Of a stretch of DNA of 64,000 nt, positions 16,781 through 25,331 are shown one piece after another. This DNA is from Mycobacterium noviomagense (GTDB taxonomy: Bacteria > Actinomycetota > Actinomycetes > Mycobacteriales > Mycobacteriaceae), in assembly GCF_010731635.1 (NCBI RefSeq), contig NZ_AP022583.1:496001-560000 (forward strand). The letters are read 5' to 3'. The position numbers and the translations under genes were made by a program. Numbering within the stretch: position 1 is the first letter of the stretch; every line of letters begins with the position of its first letter. The notes beneath the pieces are model-generated. The model had not been told where the DNA came from, ran no database searches, and saw only the letters and a program-made list of their open reading frames with translations.

Positions 16781-19402
16781 TCAAGCGCCCAACTCGATAT
16801 GGTGTGCGCCCTGAACGCCGTGATAGCGAGTTGGAGTACATGTCAACACGATCAGCTGTCCGTGGGCGCCGACCATGTCGAACACTTCCCCCATCTTGAC
16901 CAGGCGGTCGGGATCGGTGAAGCCCAGCGCGTCGTCGATAAGCACAGGGACCGTGTCTTCCTTTGCGACCAACGCCGCGCCCGCCAACCGCACGAGGATG
17001 CCCAGTTGCTCCTTGGCGCCGCCCGACAGCGACTCGTAGGGCACAGTGCGGCCGTCAAGGGTTCGGCTGCGAATACTCAGGTCACTGTCGACCTCGACTT
17101 CGAAACTGGGCCCGAACACAGGGCGACCGAGCCGCTGCAGTTCGGTGCGGAACGGCTCGACGTAGCGCAACCGGGTGTTGTCGCGATGACGGACCATCAC
17201 CGAGCGCAACAGTTCCGCAGCACGCGCGCGGCGGCGCACCCGGGAGTATTCGGCCGCGGCATGCTCACGGCGAGTTTCGGCTTCGTCGAGCTTTCCTTTT
17301 CGCCCTTCGGTACCGAACACGGCCAGTTCCACCGCGATGTCATGCAGCGCACGGGCCGTTTCCTCGCGGTGGGTACGCAGCGTGTCGGCCGCCTCGGTGG
17401 CGTCCGCGAGTTCGGCGGCAACCATGTCCGGCGCCGCCGCATCGAGCTGGTCGGACAGGTCCGCCAGTCGCTGGTGAGCTGCTTGGGCGGACCGCAGATC
17501 TGCATCCGCGGCGGCAGCCAAGTCATCGTCGGGGCGGGATGCCCGCTGCTCGGCCAGCCGGGCGGTTGCCGCATCCAGCTCGCTCCGCTGGGTTGCCAGC
17601 TTGTCCTGCAAAACCGCTGCGCGCGTTGACGCCTCGGCTACCCGGCTGGCTGCGGCGGCCGAAACTTGGCGACACTCCTCGGAGTGCGCTAATGCTTGCC
17701 CGTAAGCCGTTTCGGCCGCGTCGAGCTCAGCCCGGGCGACCGTGATATCCACTGTGGCATCGGCTGGTTCTTCGGGCTGACCGGCACGCAACTCCGCCAG
17801 CCGGGCACGCAGTTGCTCGACATCGTCGTCACCACAGAGCGTGGTCAGCGTGGCGGTCACCTTGTCGCGGTCGCTGTGCAGTTCGCGGCGCCGCTTATCG
17901 GCGCATCGCGCCGTAGCCAGGTCGGCCACCTCACCGGCCGCTAGCGCAGCCGCCAATTCCCTTTGGGCGGCTGCATATTCGGCTTCGATGTCGCGTGCCG
18001 TGGCACCGGGGATGAATCGGGCGGTCAGCACACCGGAAACCACGACCTCGGCAGGGCCGGTCGCCGTCGTCGACCAGGTCTGCCCGGCGGATAACGGGAT
18101 GCGCTGGGCGTCGGCCTCGATTTCGATGTCTGCAGCAGCTGTGAATTCGACTGTCGCCGAAACTAACTCGATTCTGCTTTTCGCCCGGTCGGCCGCTGCC
18201 GCGGCATTTTCGATGCGCTGCATGACGGCATCGGTGAGGGCTATCCGGGATAACTCCGTCGAGATCCGCTCCTGGTCGCGGTTTGCGGCGTCGATCTTGG
18301 CGAGCCGGGTGGCCAGGCCGTCGGCCTCACCACGTTCGCAAAGTTTCTCCAACACATCTCGAGCGGTGTTCAGCCGTTGTCGGGCAGCGGCCAGATCGGT
18401 GTTGGCCTGCTCGAGCGCCGCATCGGCGGCAGCGGCAGCCTCCCGTGCTGCCGCCTGTGCGTCAGCGGCTTGGCGGGCCTCGATTTCCACGGCCGCGATG
18501 GTGGTGGCGCGAGTGTCGATGTCGGCGCGCAACCGCAGCCGCTCGCTGTGCGCGGAAGCAGACGCGGTACTGGTCGCGGCGGCGGCACTGGCGAGCAGGT
18601 GGGCTTCCCGGAGTTGCTCGGTGAGCCCCGTGATGACGGCGGCGGCGGCTTGCGCGGCGCGGTGCCGCGCGTCTGCCTCCTGCTGGCGTCGGGACAACTC
18701 GGCGAGTTCATCGCTCAACGCAGCGTGCCGGCGCACCCGGTCGTCGACTTCGGCGACCGCCGCAGCGCACCGGGCAACATCCTCTTCGGCTTCGCGCAGA
18801 AGTGTGATCGCAGCGGACCACTCCCCGGTCGGACGTCCAGTCGGCGTGAAGTAGCGCGCGTACTCCGCCTCGATGCGCTCGATGAGCAGCGGCTCGGTGC
18901 CCGACAACATGGCCGCGTCACCGGCTGCCACGTCCAGCGCACGCGACAGCGCGTCACAGCCGGAGAAATCCACCGCGGCAGTCGACGTCGCCTGCAAGAC
19001 CCGTTGCGCCTGCCATAGCTCGGTGTCCATGGTCTCGGCCAGCATGGCGCACACCCGCTCGTGTGCCTCGTCGCCGGTCAGCTGTTCCCGGCGAGGGGCC
19101 AATACAGTCAGCTGGGTCTCGCACTTCTTGTGGAACCGCTTGTGATAGACGAATCGATAAGGGCCCGTGCTGATCTCGGCAGTGACCTCCGACCCGACGT
19201 CGGCGTGGGTGGGCTTGACCTGCTTGACGTCTTTCTTCGTTGAGCGGTCTTTGGACTGCAGCAGCAGATCCAGCGCCTCGATCATCGATGACTTGCCGAT
19301 TTCGTTGGGCCCACACACCACCACCACGCCGCTGTCGGGGAATTCGATCTCGCGGTGCGCGATGCCGCGGTAGTTCGTCAAAACCAGCCGGTGCAGTTTC
19401 AC
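16781..19402 (-). CDS. SbcC/YhaN-like AAA ATPase (Rv1278 orthologue)
   Basis: 873 aa ABC-type ATPase of the Rad50/SbcC class. The N-terminal half-site has LHRLVLTNYRGIAHREIEF and Walker A CGPNEIGKSSMIEAL (about 31-41); a long, alanine- and arginine-rich heptad region (about 180-700) should form coiled coils; the C-terminal half-site has the signature SLSGGAKEQLGIL and Walker B VPVLIDDALGFTDPDRL. I see no CxxC zinc hook at the expected apex, so it is closer to YhaN/SbcC-like ATPases than to classical SbcC. It overlaps the phosphoesterase gene by 4 bases: the two should act together on DNA ends or structures. Confidence 0.88.
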   Translation of the reverse strand: MKLHRLVLTNYRGIAHREIEFPDSGVVVVCGPNEIGKSSMIEALDLLLQSKDRSTKKDVKQVKPTHADVGSEVTAEISTGPYRFVYHKRFHKKCETQLTVLAPRREQLTGDEAHERVCAMLAETMDTELWQAQRVLQATSTAAVDFSGCDALSRALDVAAGDAAMLSGTEPLLIERIEAEYARYFTPTGRPTGEWSAAITLLREAEEDVARCAAAVAEVDDRVRRHAALSDELAELSRRQQEADARHRAAQAAAAVITGLTEQLREAHLLASAAAATSTASASAHSERLRLRADIDTRATTIAAVEIEARQAADAQAAAREAAAAADAALEQANTDLAAARQRLNTARDVLEKLCERGEADGLATRLAKIDAANRDQERISTELSRIALTDAVMQRIENAAAAADRAKSRIELVSATVEFTAAADIEIEADAQRIPLSAGQTWSTTATGPAEVVVSGVLTARFIPGATARDIEAEYAAAQRELAAALAAGEVADLATARCADKRRRELHSDRDKVTATLTTLCGDDDVEQLRARLAELRAGQPEEPADATVDITVARAELDAAETAYGQALAHSEECRQVSAAAASRVAEASTRAAVLQDKLATQRSELDAATARLAEQRASRPDDDLAAAADADLRSAQAAHQRLADLSDQLDAAAPDMVAAELADATEAADTLRTHREETARALHDIAVELAVFGTEGRKGKLDEAETRREHAAAEYSRVRRRARAAELLRSVMVRHRDNTRLRYVEPFRTELQRLGRPVFGPSFEVEVDSDLSIRSRTLDGRTVPYESLSGGAKEQLGILVRLAGAALVAKEDTVPVLIDDALGFTDPDRLVKMGEVFDMVGAHGQLIVLTCTPTRYHGVQGAHHIELGA

Positions 19403-20556
19403 GCCGCACCTCGGTCGCGATCGGCAAGCCGCAGGAGTAGCGCCAACGCTGCCTGCGCATCGTCGGCGGCATCACCCTCGCCGGCACGGGCGGTTGCGAC
19501 GAGTTCGTCGACGGCGGCGGCGGCGAACCCGCCGATGCCGAGGTCACTGAACTCACCGTCGGCCGGGGTCACGGCCAGGTCGCTATGGCGCTCCCACAGG
19601 CCCAGCCACGCGAACAGCCGCGAGTATTTGTCGAGGCAGGCGTCCAGGGCGGCGCGGTCGGTGACGGTCAATGACCCGGTCAAGGCCAGCCGCACCACCG
19701 TGCGGTCCTTGTCGGTCATCTGGTCGAGGTTCAGGTCCAGGTCGGCGATGTCGCGGTTGTTGTCGACTTGGTGGCGCAGGGTGAGGAACCGCCAGCGACC
19801 GACATGGCGAGCCTCGACGCTGACCGCCCGCTTGGGGTCGGCTTCGTCGATGTCGACGATCAGGACGTGCCCGGGATCGGATTCGACGTCGTCGAAGTTG
19901 GTGACCTCCGGTGAGCCGGAGTACCACACCCGACCGCTGCTGCCGACCGTGGTAAGGGAGTGCTTGTCGCCCAGCGCAACATAGTGGACCAGACCGCGGG
20001 TCAGCGCATCTTCCAGCGCCGCGAGCCCGATGACGGCGGGTTTGCCGGGATCGGGGTCGAGCACGTCGACGCCGCCGTGCGCGACCAGTATTCGGCTGAT
20101 CCCGTCGTTCGGCACGCCGTCGAGCGCTTCGGCGACCAGGTCGGTGGTGGGCGACTTCGAGCGCCAGGGCGCGGCGACGATCTGCACGCCCGGCCGCACC
20201 TCGTGCACGCCGGCCCGGTCGAGGACGACGACGTTGTCCGGGCGTTCTGCAGTGAACAGTGCGCTGATGTACACCGACGACGCATCCAGCGGGTCGTGGT
20301 TACCCGGCAGTAGGTAGACCGGAATGCCGATGGCGCGCATGGCTTCCAGGGACTGACTGACCACCTGCGGAGACAGCTGGTTGTGTTCGAAGACGTCCCC
20401 GGCAACCACCACGAACTCCGCACCCACCTCGGCCGCCAGGGCACCCAGCCCGGCCACGGCGTCGCGGCGGGCCGCTGAATACCGCGGCTGGGCTTCCCCG
20501 GCCAGGAAGTGACGGGTCATGCCCAACTGCCAGTCGGCGGTGTGCACGAAGCGCAT
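19399..20556 (-). CDS. SbcD-like metallophosphoesterase (Rv1277 orthologue)
   Basis: 385 aa calcineurin-like nuclease domain plus capping region. Motifs in order: HTADWQLGM (residue 5 on), VVAGDVFEHN (about 50), LPGNHDP (about 84), VAHGG and ALGDKHS. The first motif has Gln where SbcD/Mre11 have His (D-x-H), and the second has Glu in the place of the last Asp, while GNHD is intact. From memory the same DWQ occurs in M. tuberculosis Rv1277, so this is a lineage feature rather than damage. Partner of the ATPase gene downstream (ATGA overlap). Probably a DNA-processing pair; activity not proven by sequence. Confidence 0.87.
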   Translation of the reverse strand: MRFVHTADWQLGMTRHFLAGEAQPRYSAARRDAVAGLGALAAEVGAEFVVVAGDVFEHNQLSPQVVSQSLEAMRAIGIPVYLLPGNHDPLDASSVYISALFTAERPDNVVVLDRAGVHEVRPGVQIVAAPWRSKSPTTDLVAEALDGVPNDGISRILVAHGGVDVLDPDPGKPAVIGLAALEDALTRGLVHYVALGDKHSLTTVGSSGRVWYSGSPEVTNFDDVESDPGHVLIVDIDEADPKRAVSVEARHVGRWRFLTLRHQVDNNRDIADLDLNLDQMTDKDRTVVRLALTGSLTVTDRAALDACLDKYSRLFAWLGLWERHSDLAVTPADGEFSDLGIGGFAAAAVDELVATARAGEGDAADDAQAALALLLRLADRDRGAA

Positions 20557-20672
20557 GGCGGTCCCGTCCTTTCTGCCTTGCCGTGCCGGGCATCGCGAGT
20601 CTAGGACCGGGCACCGACAAGTTCGGGGACCTTGCTCGGCACGTCCCGGGGTCGGGCCTTACCGTTGGTCAG

Positions 20673-21176
20673 GTGAGCAGCCGGCATACGTTGGTGCTAC
20701 TGCGGCATGCGAAATCGGCGTACCCCGACGGGGTCGCTGACCACGACCGGCCGCTTGCACCACGAGGACTTCGCGAGGCTCCGTTGGCCGGTGAGTGGCT
20801 GCGCGCCAACGTGTCTGCCATCGACTTGGTGCTGTGTTCCACCGCGACGCGCGCCCGCCAGACATTGGAGCGCACCGGTGTGCAGGCGCCGGTGCGCTAC
20901 GTCGAGCGCTTATATGGCGCCACTCCGGCAATGGTGATCGACGAAATCAATGGGGTCGACGACGACGTCGCCACCCTGCTCGTCGTCGGGCATGAACCGA
21001 CGATGTCTGAGGTGGCGACCGGCCTAGCCGGTGCCGATGGCACGAACAGCGCTGCGGTGCAAGGCATTTCGACGAAGTTCCCGACGTCGGCGCTCGCGGT
21101 GTTGCATGTCGCCGGCCGCTGGAAGGATCTCACGCCGGGCGGTGCCGCGCTGGTCGACTTCCACGTGCCGCGTTAA
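20673..21176 (+). CDS. SixA-type histidine phosphatase superfamily protein (Rv1276c orthologue)
   Basis: About 167 aa phosphoglycerate-mutase-fold phosphatase. The catalytic histidine sits in VLLRHAKSAYPDG, with the arginine pattern LAPRGLREA and LCSTATRARQTLE, and the second histidine in LVVGHEPTMSEVA. This short form is the SixA branch, which removes phosphate from phosphohistidine proteins or small phosphoesters. GTG 20673 gives an N-terminus like that of Rv1276c; upstream in-frame residues back to 20583 have no family match. Divergent from the SbcD-like gene with 116 bases between them. Confidence 0.85.
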   Translation: MSSRHTLVLLRHAKSAYPDGVADHDRPLAPRGLREAPLAGEWLRANVSAIDLVLCSTATRARQTLERTGVQAPVRYVERLYGATPAMVIDEINGVDDDVATLLVVGHEPTMSEVATGLAGADGTNSAAVQGISTKFPTSALAVLHVAGRWKDLTPGGAALVDFHVPR

Positions 21177-21222
21177 TCCCGAGTATCGCCTTCACATCAC
21201 CAGCCAGCGGCGCGCTCGCGTA

Positions 21223-21276
21223 CCAACTATAGTTGGCGCTTACTAACTAAAGTTGACGTGAACCAACTATAGTTGG
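21223..21276. promoter_or_regulatory. three phased operators of the MNT-HEPN locus
   Basis: The perfect palindrome CCAACTATAGTTGG occurs at 21223-21236 and again at 21263-21276; a degenerate third copy, CTAACTAAAGTTGA, occupies 21243-21256. The start-to-start spacing is exactly 20 bases each time, close to two helical turns, so bound dimers would lie on one face of the DNA. Each palindrome contains TATAGT, which may also be the -10 element. The array ends 20 bases before the antitoxin start, the usual place for toxin-antitoxin autoregulation. Confidence 0.8.
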
Positions 21277-21296
21277 TGCTGCCTCAGAGGTGTCGA

Positions 21297-21932
21297 ATGG
21301 AGCTGAACCGGCCGTTTGCGACGGTGACACCAACGTTGGACGGCGACGTCCTCGCGGTTCTGGCGACGCACGACGCTACGTTTACGACCGGGCAGATCCA
21401 TCGCATCCTGAACGGCTTCTCAGAAGAGGGTATCCGCAAGGTTCTCGCACGACTGGTTCTGCAAGGCGTGGTGCTCGCCGAGCGGGTGGGTAACGCATTC
21501 GCTTATCGGCTCAACACCGAACACCTGGCCGCAGAGCCGATCCAGGCGCTGGCAAGTCTGCCAAAAACCTTCCTGGCGCGACTCGAACTGCGACTCAGCG
21601 AATGGGAGCACCCGCCGAAATATGCGGCAGTATTCGGATCTGTTGTGCGCGGCACGATGACCGCGCACAGCGACGTGGACCTGTTCTTGGTCCAGGATGA
21701 CGCTACGCCCCAACCCCTGTGGACGCGGCAAGTGCATGAGCTCGCCGCGGCGGTAAGTAGGTGGACTGGAAACGATGCGCGCGTCGTCGAGTACACAATC
21801 GCTGAACTGCGCGCTGCTCGGACCGAGCCCATGGTGCGCGAAGTTCTCGATCAGGGCCTGACCGTAGCGGGATCGAGGGCCTGGCTACTCAAGCAGGCCC
21901 GACCGATCGGGAAGGGGCGCAAGAATCGGTGA
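21297..21932 (+). CDS. MNT-domain nucleotidyltransferase antitoxin with N-terminal winged helix
   Basis: 211 aa. Residues about 10-75 look like a winged helix-turn-helix (TTGQIHRILNGFSEEGIRKV, then LARLVLQGVVLAERVG), and residues about 100-190 are a minimal nucleotidyltransferase with the diagnostic FGSVVRGTMTAHSDVDLFLV: G-S followed by D-x-D for metal. In characterised MntA-HepT systems such a transferase neutralises the HEPN RNase by AMPylating it. AGAGG (21286-21290) lies 6 bases before ATG 21297. The gene looks intact, its stop overlaps the GTG of the HEPN gene, and the fused DNA-binding part probably reads the phased operators upstream. Confidence 0.85.
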   Translation: MELNRPFATVTPTLDGDVLAVLATHDATFTTGQIHRILNGFSEEGIRKVLARLVLQGVVLAERVGNAFAYRLNTEHLAAEPIQALASLPKTFLARLELRLSEWEHPPKYAAVFGSVVRGTMTAHSDVDLFLVQDDATPQPLWTRQVHELAAAVSRWTGNDARVVEYTIAELRAARTEPMVREVLDQGLTVAGSRAWLLKQARPIGKGRKNR

Positions 21933-22315
21933 CCGGGCGAACAAAGACGTGTTCGGAGGTTATCCGGCTGGGGCGGCTGAAGAAGGCCATACAGTTCCTT
22001 GATGCCGCGCTCTACATCGAAGACGAGACGCCAGACGCGTCGGGAACCCTCTTGTTCTCGCGGGCATCGCTGCGGCGGACGTTATATGTTGCTCGCCTCG
22101 GAAAGTAAGCAGTAGGCGAGAACCACAATGAGGCAATTTCACTGCTTGCGCAGTCGGAGCACAGCATGGAGAAGCACCTGCGCGCTCTGCTGAATGTGAA
22201 GTCGAAGGTCGCATACACCCACCAATCAGCAACTGCCGGCGAGCGCAAGAAAGCCAAACGAGCGGCGGAGGCGCTTGTTGAGACCGCTCGTCGTACGTCT
22301 ATTCCACAACGCTAG
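21929..22315 (+). pseudogene. HEPN-domain toxin, disrupted
   Basis: The frame opened by GTG 21929 encodes a HEPN-like start (RLGRLKKAIQFLDAALYIED) but meets TAA at 22106-22108. The same frame continues to TAG 22313-22315 with a good HEPN-like C-terminal half (GENHNEAISLLAQSEH, HLRALLNVKSKVAYTHQS, RAAEALVETARR). Between about 22035 and 22095 the conserved helix is readable only in another frame (AGIAAADVICCS). So two compensating shifts and one stop codon, or an equivalent set of small indels, separate two halves that are otherwise in register. The product is presumably inactive. Cognate antitoxin: the MNT gene just upstream. Confidence 0.75.
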
Positions 22316-22869
22316 GAGTTCGTCGAGAGCGTCAGCTCCATGAGCTTGATCGCCTGCGCGCACGCGTCGATGCCGGGGGCCTGCGGGTTGACCCACCAGC
22401 CGACCACCCCGGCGGCGTCGCTGGCCACCCCGCAGGAGCCGTTGGGGTCGTTCGGCCGCATCACGATCGACTGCACGCCGGCAATGGAGCGGTTCTCGAT
22501 CTGGTACTTGAGCCCCTCGGCGACCTTGCGTTCGTTGGCAAGGCTGCCCTGTTCGAACCAGAACCGGGTGATGTCGATGAGACCGGCCGGGTTGGCCGCC
22601 TGCCATCGGCAGATGGCGCCGACGAATGTGCTCTGGATATCGAGCGGGTCAGCGCCCACCGTCTTGGCCAGGATGTCGGTGGTCAGCACTTCGCATTCCT
22701 TGAGCAGGTTCGGGTACTGCTGCTCGGAGTTGTTGTTGCGCTGGCCGCCGCCTTCGCCCGCCCGGACCGGTTTGCCGGCCACCGACCGCGAACACCCGGT
22801 CACCATGGCCATCGCCGCGATGACGGCCATCGCCGCCGCGAGCACCCGTTGACGCATTGGGCGACTCAT
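22312..22869 (-). CDS. lprC: lipoprotein LprC
   Basis: 185 aa secreted lipoprotein. The N-terminal signal MSRPMRQRVLAAAMAVIAAM is followed by MVTGC, the lipobox cysteine. The mature domain belongs to the mycobacterial DUF3558 group and is nearly identical by eye to M. tuberculosis Rv1275 over segments such as YPNLLKECEVLTTDILAKTV and GVASDAAGVVGWWVNPQAPG. Four cysteines could form two disulfides. ATG 22869 overlaps the lprB stop; ATG 22857 would also give a usable signal peptide. Its 3' end overlaps the broken HEPN gene on the other strand. Function unknown; surface exposed. Confidence 0.9.
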   Translation of the reverse strand: MSRPMRQRVLAAAMAVIAAMAMVTGCSRSVAGKPVRAGEGGGQRNNNSEQQYPNLLKECEVLTTDILAKTVGADPLDIQSTFVGAICRWQAANPAGLIDITRFWFEQGSLANERKVAEGLKYQIENRSIAGVQSIVMRPNDPNGSCGVASDAAGVVGWWVNPQAPGIDACAQAIKLMELTLSTNS

Positions 22870-23414
22870 TTCGAGTTCGCAATCGATTGACGCGCCAGTT
22901 CCTTCGCTATGTCGCATGGATCCGGGAACGGTTTCTGGTTGAAGCTCACCGACCATTCGATGAAGTCGTCTTGGAACTGGATGCCGACCTCGCACAGCGA
23001 GTCACCCAACGTCGGCTCGGAACCGATGGCGATGAAGCCGCCGTGGCCGTTGATGTTGATGTCCTCGACGCTGGTCCGCGACAGCTCCTCGGTCTTGCGC
23101 TCCCGCCCGATCGGGCTGCCGCGATACCAGGAGAAAGAGAAGTGCGGGCCCAGGATGCCGCCGCCTGCCAGCCACTGGCAGCCGACCGAGTTCTGGGCGG
23201 TGTTGACCAGTCCCGGAATCTTGGTGAGCTCCGACACGGTCTGGTCGCTGATACCGCCGCATTGCGGAAAGAACGGCCCGTGATGCCCCTCCGCGGACGA
23301 CGGTGACGACGACTCGGTGGGCTGGGGTTGCCTGGCGCCGGAATGCGAGCACGCGGCCATCGCCGGGATCAAGGTCGCCGCCACCAGGGCGAGCGCCACC
23401 ACGTTGCGCTGCAC
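22866..23414 (-). CDS. lprB: lipoprotein LprB
   Basis: 182 aa with the GTG 23414 start, which gives a lipoprotein signal (MQRNVVALALVAATLIPAMA, lipobox ending AAC). An upstream extension to 23477 is open but adds a cysteine-rich stretch unlike a signal peptide. The mature protein is of the DUF3558 type and matches Rv1274 over HGPFFPQCGGISDQTVSELT and HFSFSWYRGSPIGRERKTEE. Cotranscribed with lprC (4-base overlap) and divergent from the ABC exporter genes. The paired lipoproteins presumably sit together in the cell envelope; no biochemical role is known to me. Confidence 0.9.
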   Translation of the reverse strand: MQRNVVALALVAATLIPAMAACSHSGARQPQPTESSSPSSAEGHHGPFFPQCGGISDQTVSELTKIPGLVNTAQNSVGCQWLAGGGILGPHFSFSWYRGSPIGRERKTEELSRTSVEDININGHGGFIAIGSEPTLGDSLCEVGIQFQDDFIEWSVSFNQKPFPDPCDIAKELARQSIANSK

Positions 23415-23585
23415 TGCTACGCGTACCTTCTGCTGGTCACACGATGCACTGTAGCGGCAGCACCTTAGGGCAACCACGGCACACGCGCTGAACAGGTCTT
23501 TAGCATCTCCGACCGGCGTCTTTCAGCAGCGGGGTCATCCGGCGTGGTCAGGACTCGACAACGCGCGGTGTGCGACAGTTACCAG

Positions 23586-25331
23586 ATGCTCCTGGCATTG
23601 CTGCGCCAGTACGTCCGGCCGTACCGCTGGCTGGTCGCAGCGGTGATGGCACTGCAAACCGTCAGCACTCTGGCTTCGCTGTACCTGCCTACGGTCAACG
23701 CCACCGTCATCGATGACGGGGTGGCCAAGGGCGACACTGCCATCATCGTGCGGCTTGGCGGAGTGATGCTGGCAGTCACAGCTCTGCAGATGCTGTGCTC
23801 TGTCGGCGCCGTCTACTTCGGCTCACGCACCGGGATGGGATTCGGCCGCGACCTGCGCTCGGCCATGTTCCATCACGTCACCGAATTCTCCGAGCACGAG
23901 ACCGCCCGGTTCGGCACGCCGACGTTGCTGACACGGACGACCAACGATGTGCGGCAGATCCAGCTGGTGGTGCAGATGACCTGCACCGTGCTCGTTACCG
24001 CACCGATCATGTGCATCGGCGGCGTCGTCATGGCCATCCATCAAGACGCCGGGCTTTCGTGGCTGTTGCTGGTCAGTGTGCCTCTGTTGGGCTTGGCCAA
24101 TTACTGGATCATCTCGCGGATGCTGCCGATCTTTCGCAGGATGCAAAAACTAGTCGACGGCATCAACCGGGTGATGCGCGACCAACTTTCCGGCGTCCGG
24201 GTGGTGAGAGCCTTCGCCCGCGAACAATTGGAGCGGGACCGGTTCGCCCACGCCAATTTGACGCTGTCGAATACCGCGCTGGAGGCGGGCAAGTGGCAGG
24301 CGCTGATGTTGCCGGTGACCACGCTGACCATCAACTGCTCGAGCGTCGCGCTGATCTGGTTCGGCGGCCTGCGGATCGATCATGGCCAGATGCAGGTGGG
24401 CTCGCTCATCGCGTTCCTGTCTTACTTCATGCAGATCCTGATGGCGGTGTTGATGGCCACGATGCTGCTGATGATGCTGCCGCGGGCCTCGGTCTGCGCA
24501 GAGCGGATCACCGAGGTGCTCTCTACGCGCGTCGCGGTCGATAACCCTGCGGTGCCGGTGTTCCCGGATGCCGGGGTGACGGGCGTAGTGCGGTTGGACG
24601 GCGCCACCTTCAGCTACCCGGGGGCGGATCGGCCGGTGTTGCAGGGCGTTTCGCTGACTGCGCTGCCGGGCACCACCACCGCCGTTGTCGGCAGCACCGG
24701 TTCCGGCAAGTCCACGCTGATATCGCTGATCTGCCGGCTCTACGACGTGACCGATGGGGCTGTGCTGGTCGACGGCGTCGACGTGCGCGACTACGACATC
24801 GAGCGACTGTGGTCGGCCGTCGGGCTGGTCCCACAGCGCGGCTACCTGTTCTCGGGAACCGTCGCCGACAACTTGCGCTACGGCAAGGCGGATGCCAGCG
24901 AAGACGAGATGTGGGAAGCGCTGCGGGTAGCCGACGCCGACGGGTTTGTGCGCGCGCACGACGACGGGCTGCAGATGCGCGTCGCTCAAGGCGGCATCAA
25001 CTTCTCGGGTGGACAGCGCCAGCGCCTGGCGATCGCGCGCGCGGTGATCCGCCGCCCGGCCATCTACCTGTTCGACGATGCGTTTTCCGCGCTGGACGTG
25101 CACACGGACGCACGGGTCCGTGCGGCGCTGCGCGACGTATCGGTAGATTCGACGGTTATCGTTGTCGCGCAGCGTATTTCGACGATCGTCCAGGCGGACC
25201 AGGTGATTGTTGTCGACGACGGGCGCGTGGTGGGTGCCGGCGCGCATGACGCATTGGTGGCCGACTGCCCCACCTACGCCGAGTTCGTCGACTCGCAGTC
25301 TCTGGGCGCCGGAGTGGGTGGCACGCCATGA
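23586..25331 (+). CDS. ABC exporter half-transporter, degenerate ATP-site partner (Rv1273c orthologue)
   Basis: 581 aa type IV ABC exporter half: six membrane segments in residues 1-310, then a nucleotide-binding domain with Walker [10 protein letters not shown] (about 372), Q-loop [11 protein letters not shown], signature FSGGQRQRL and Walker [13 protein letters not shown]. The residue after the Walker B Asp is Asp where an active site has the catalytic Glu. ATG 23586 gives an N-terminus ([16 protein letters not shown]) like Rv1273c. It overlaps the next gene by 4 bases, and the two halves should form one heterodimer. Substrate unknown; a drug or lipid exporter is likely. Confidence 0.92.
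   Translation: MLLALLRQYVRPYRWLVAAVMALQTVSTLASLYLPTVNATVIDDGVAKGDTAIIVRLGGVMLAVTALQMLCSVGAVYFGSRTGMGFGRDLRSAMFHHVTEFSEHETARFGTPTLLTRTTNDVRQIQLVVQMTCTVLVTAPIMCIGGVVMAIHQDAGLSWLLLVSVPLLGLANYWIISRMLPIFRRMQKLVDGINRVMRDQLSGVRVVRAFAREQLERDRFAHANLTLSNTALEAGKWQALMLPVTTLTINCSSVALIWFGGLRIDHGQMQVGSLIAFLSYFMQILMAVLMATMLLMMLPRASVCAERITEVLSTRVAVDNPAVPVFPDAGVTGVVRLDGATFSYPGADRPVLQGVSLTALPGTTTAVVGSTGSGKSTLISLICRLYDVTDGAVLVDGVDVRDYDIERLWSAVGLVPQRGYLFSGTVADNLRYGKADASEDEMWEALRVADADGFVRAHDDGLQMRVAQGGINFSGGQRQRLAIARAVIRRPAIYLFDDAFSALDVHTDARVRAALRDVSVDSTVIVVAQRISTIVQADQVIVVDDGRVVGAGAHDALVADCPTYAEFVDSQSLGAGVGGTP

Noticed and set aside
21223..21276. CRISPR-like array
   Set aside because: Three 14-base palindromes with 6-base spacers are operators; repeats and spacers are far too short for CRISPR.
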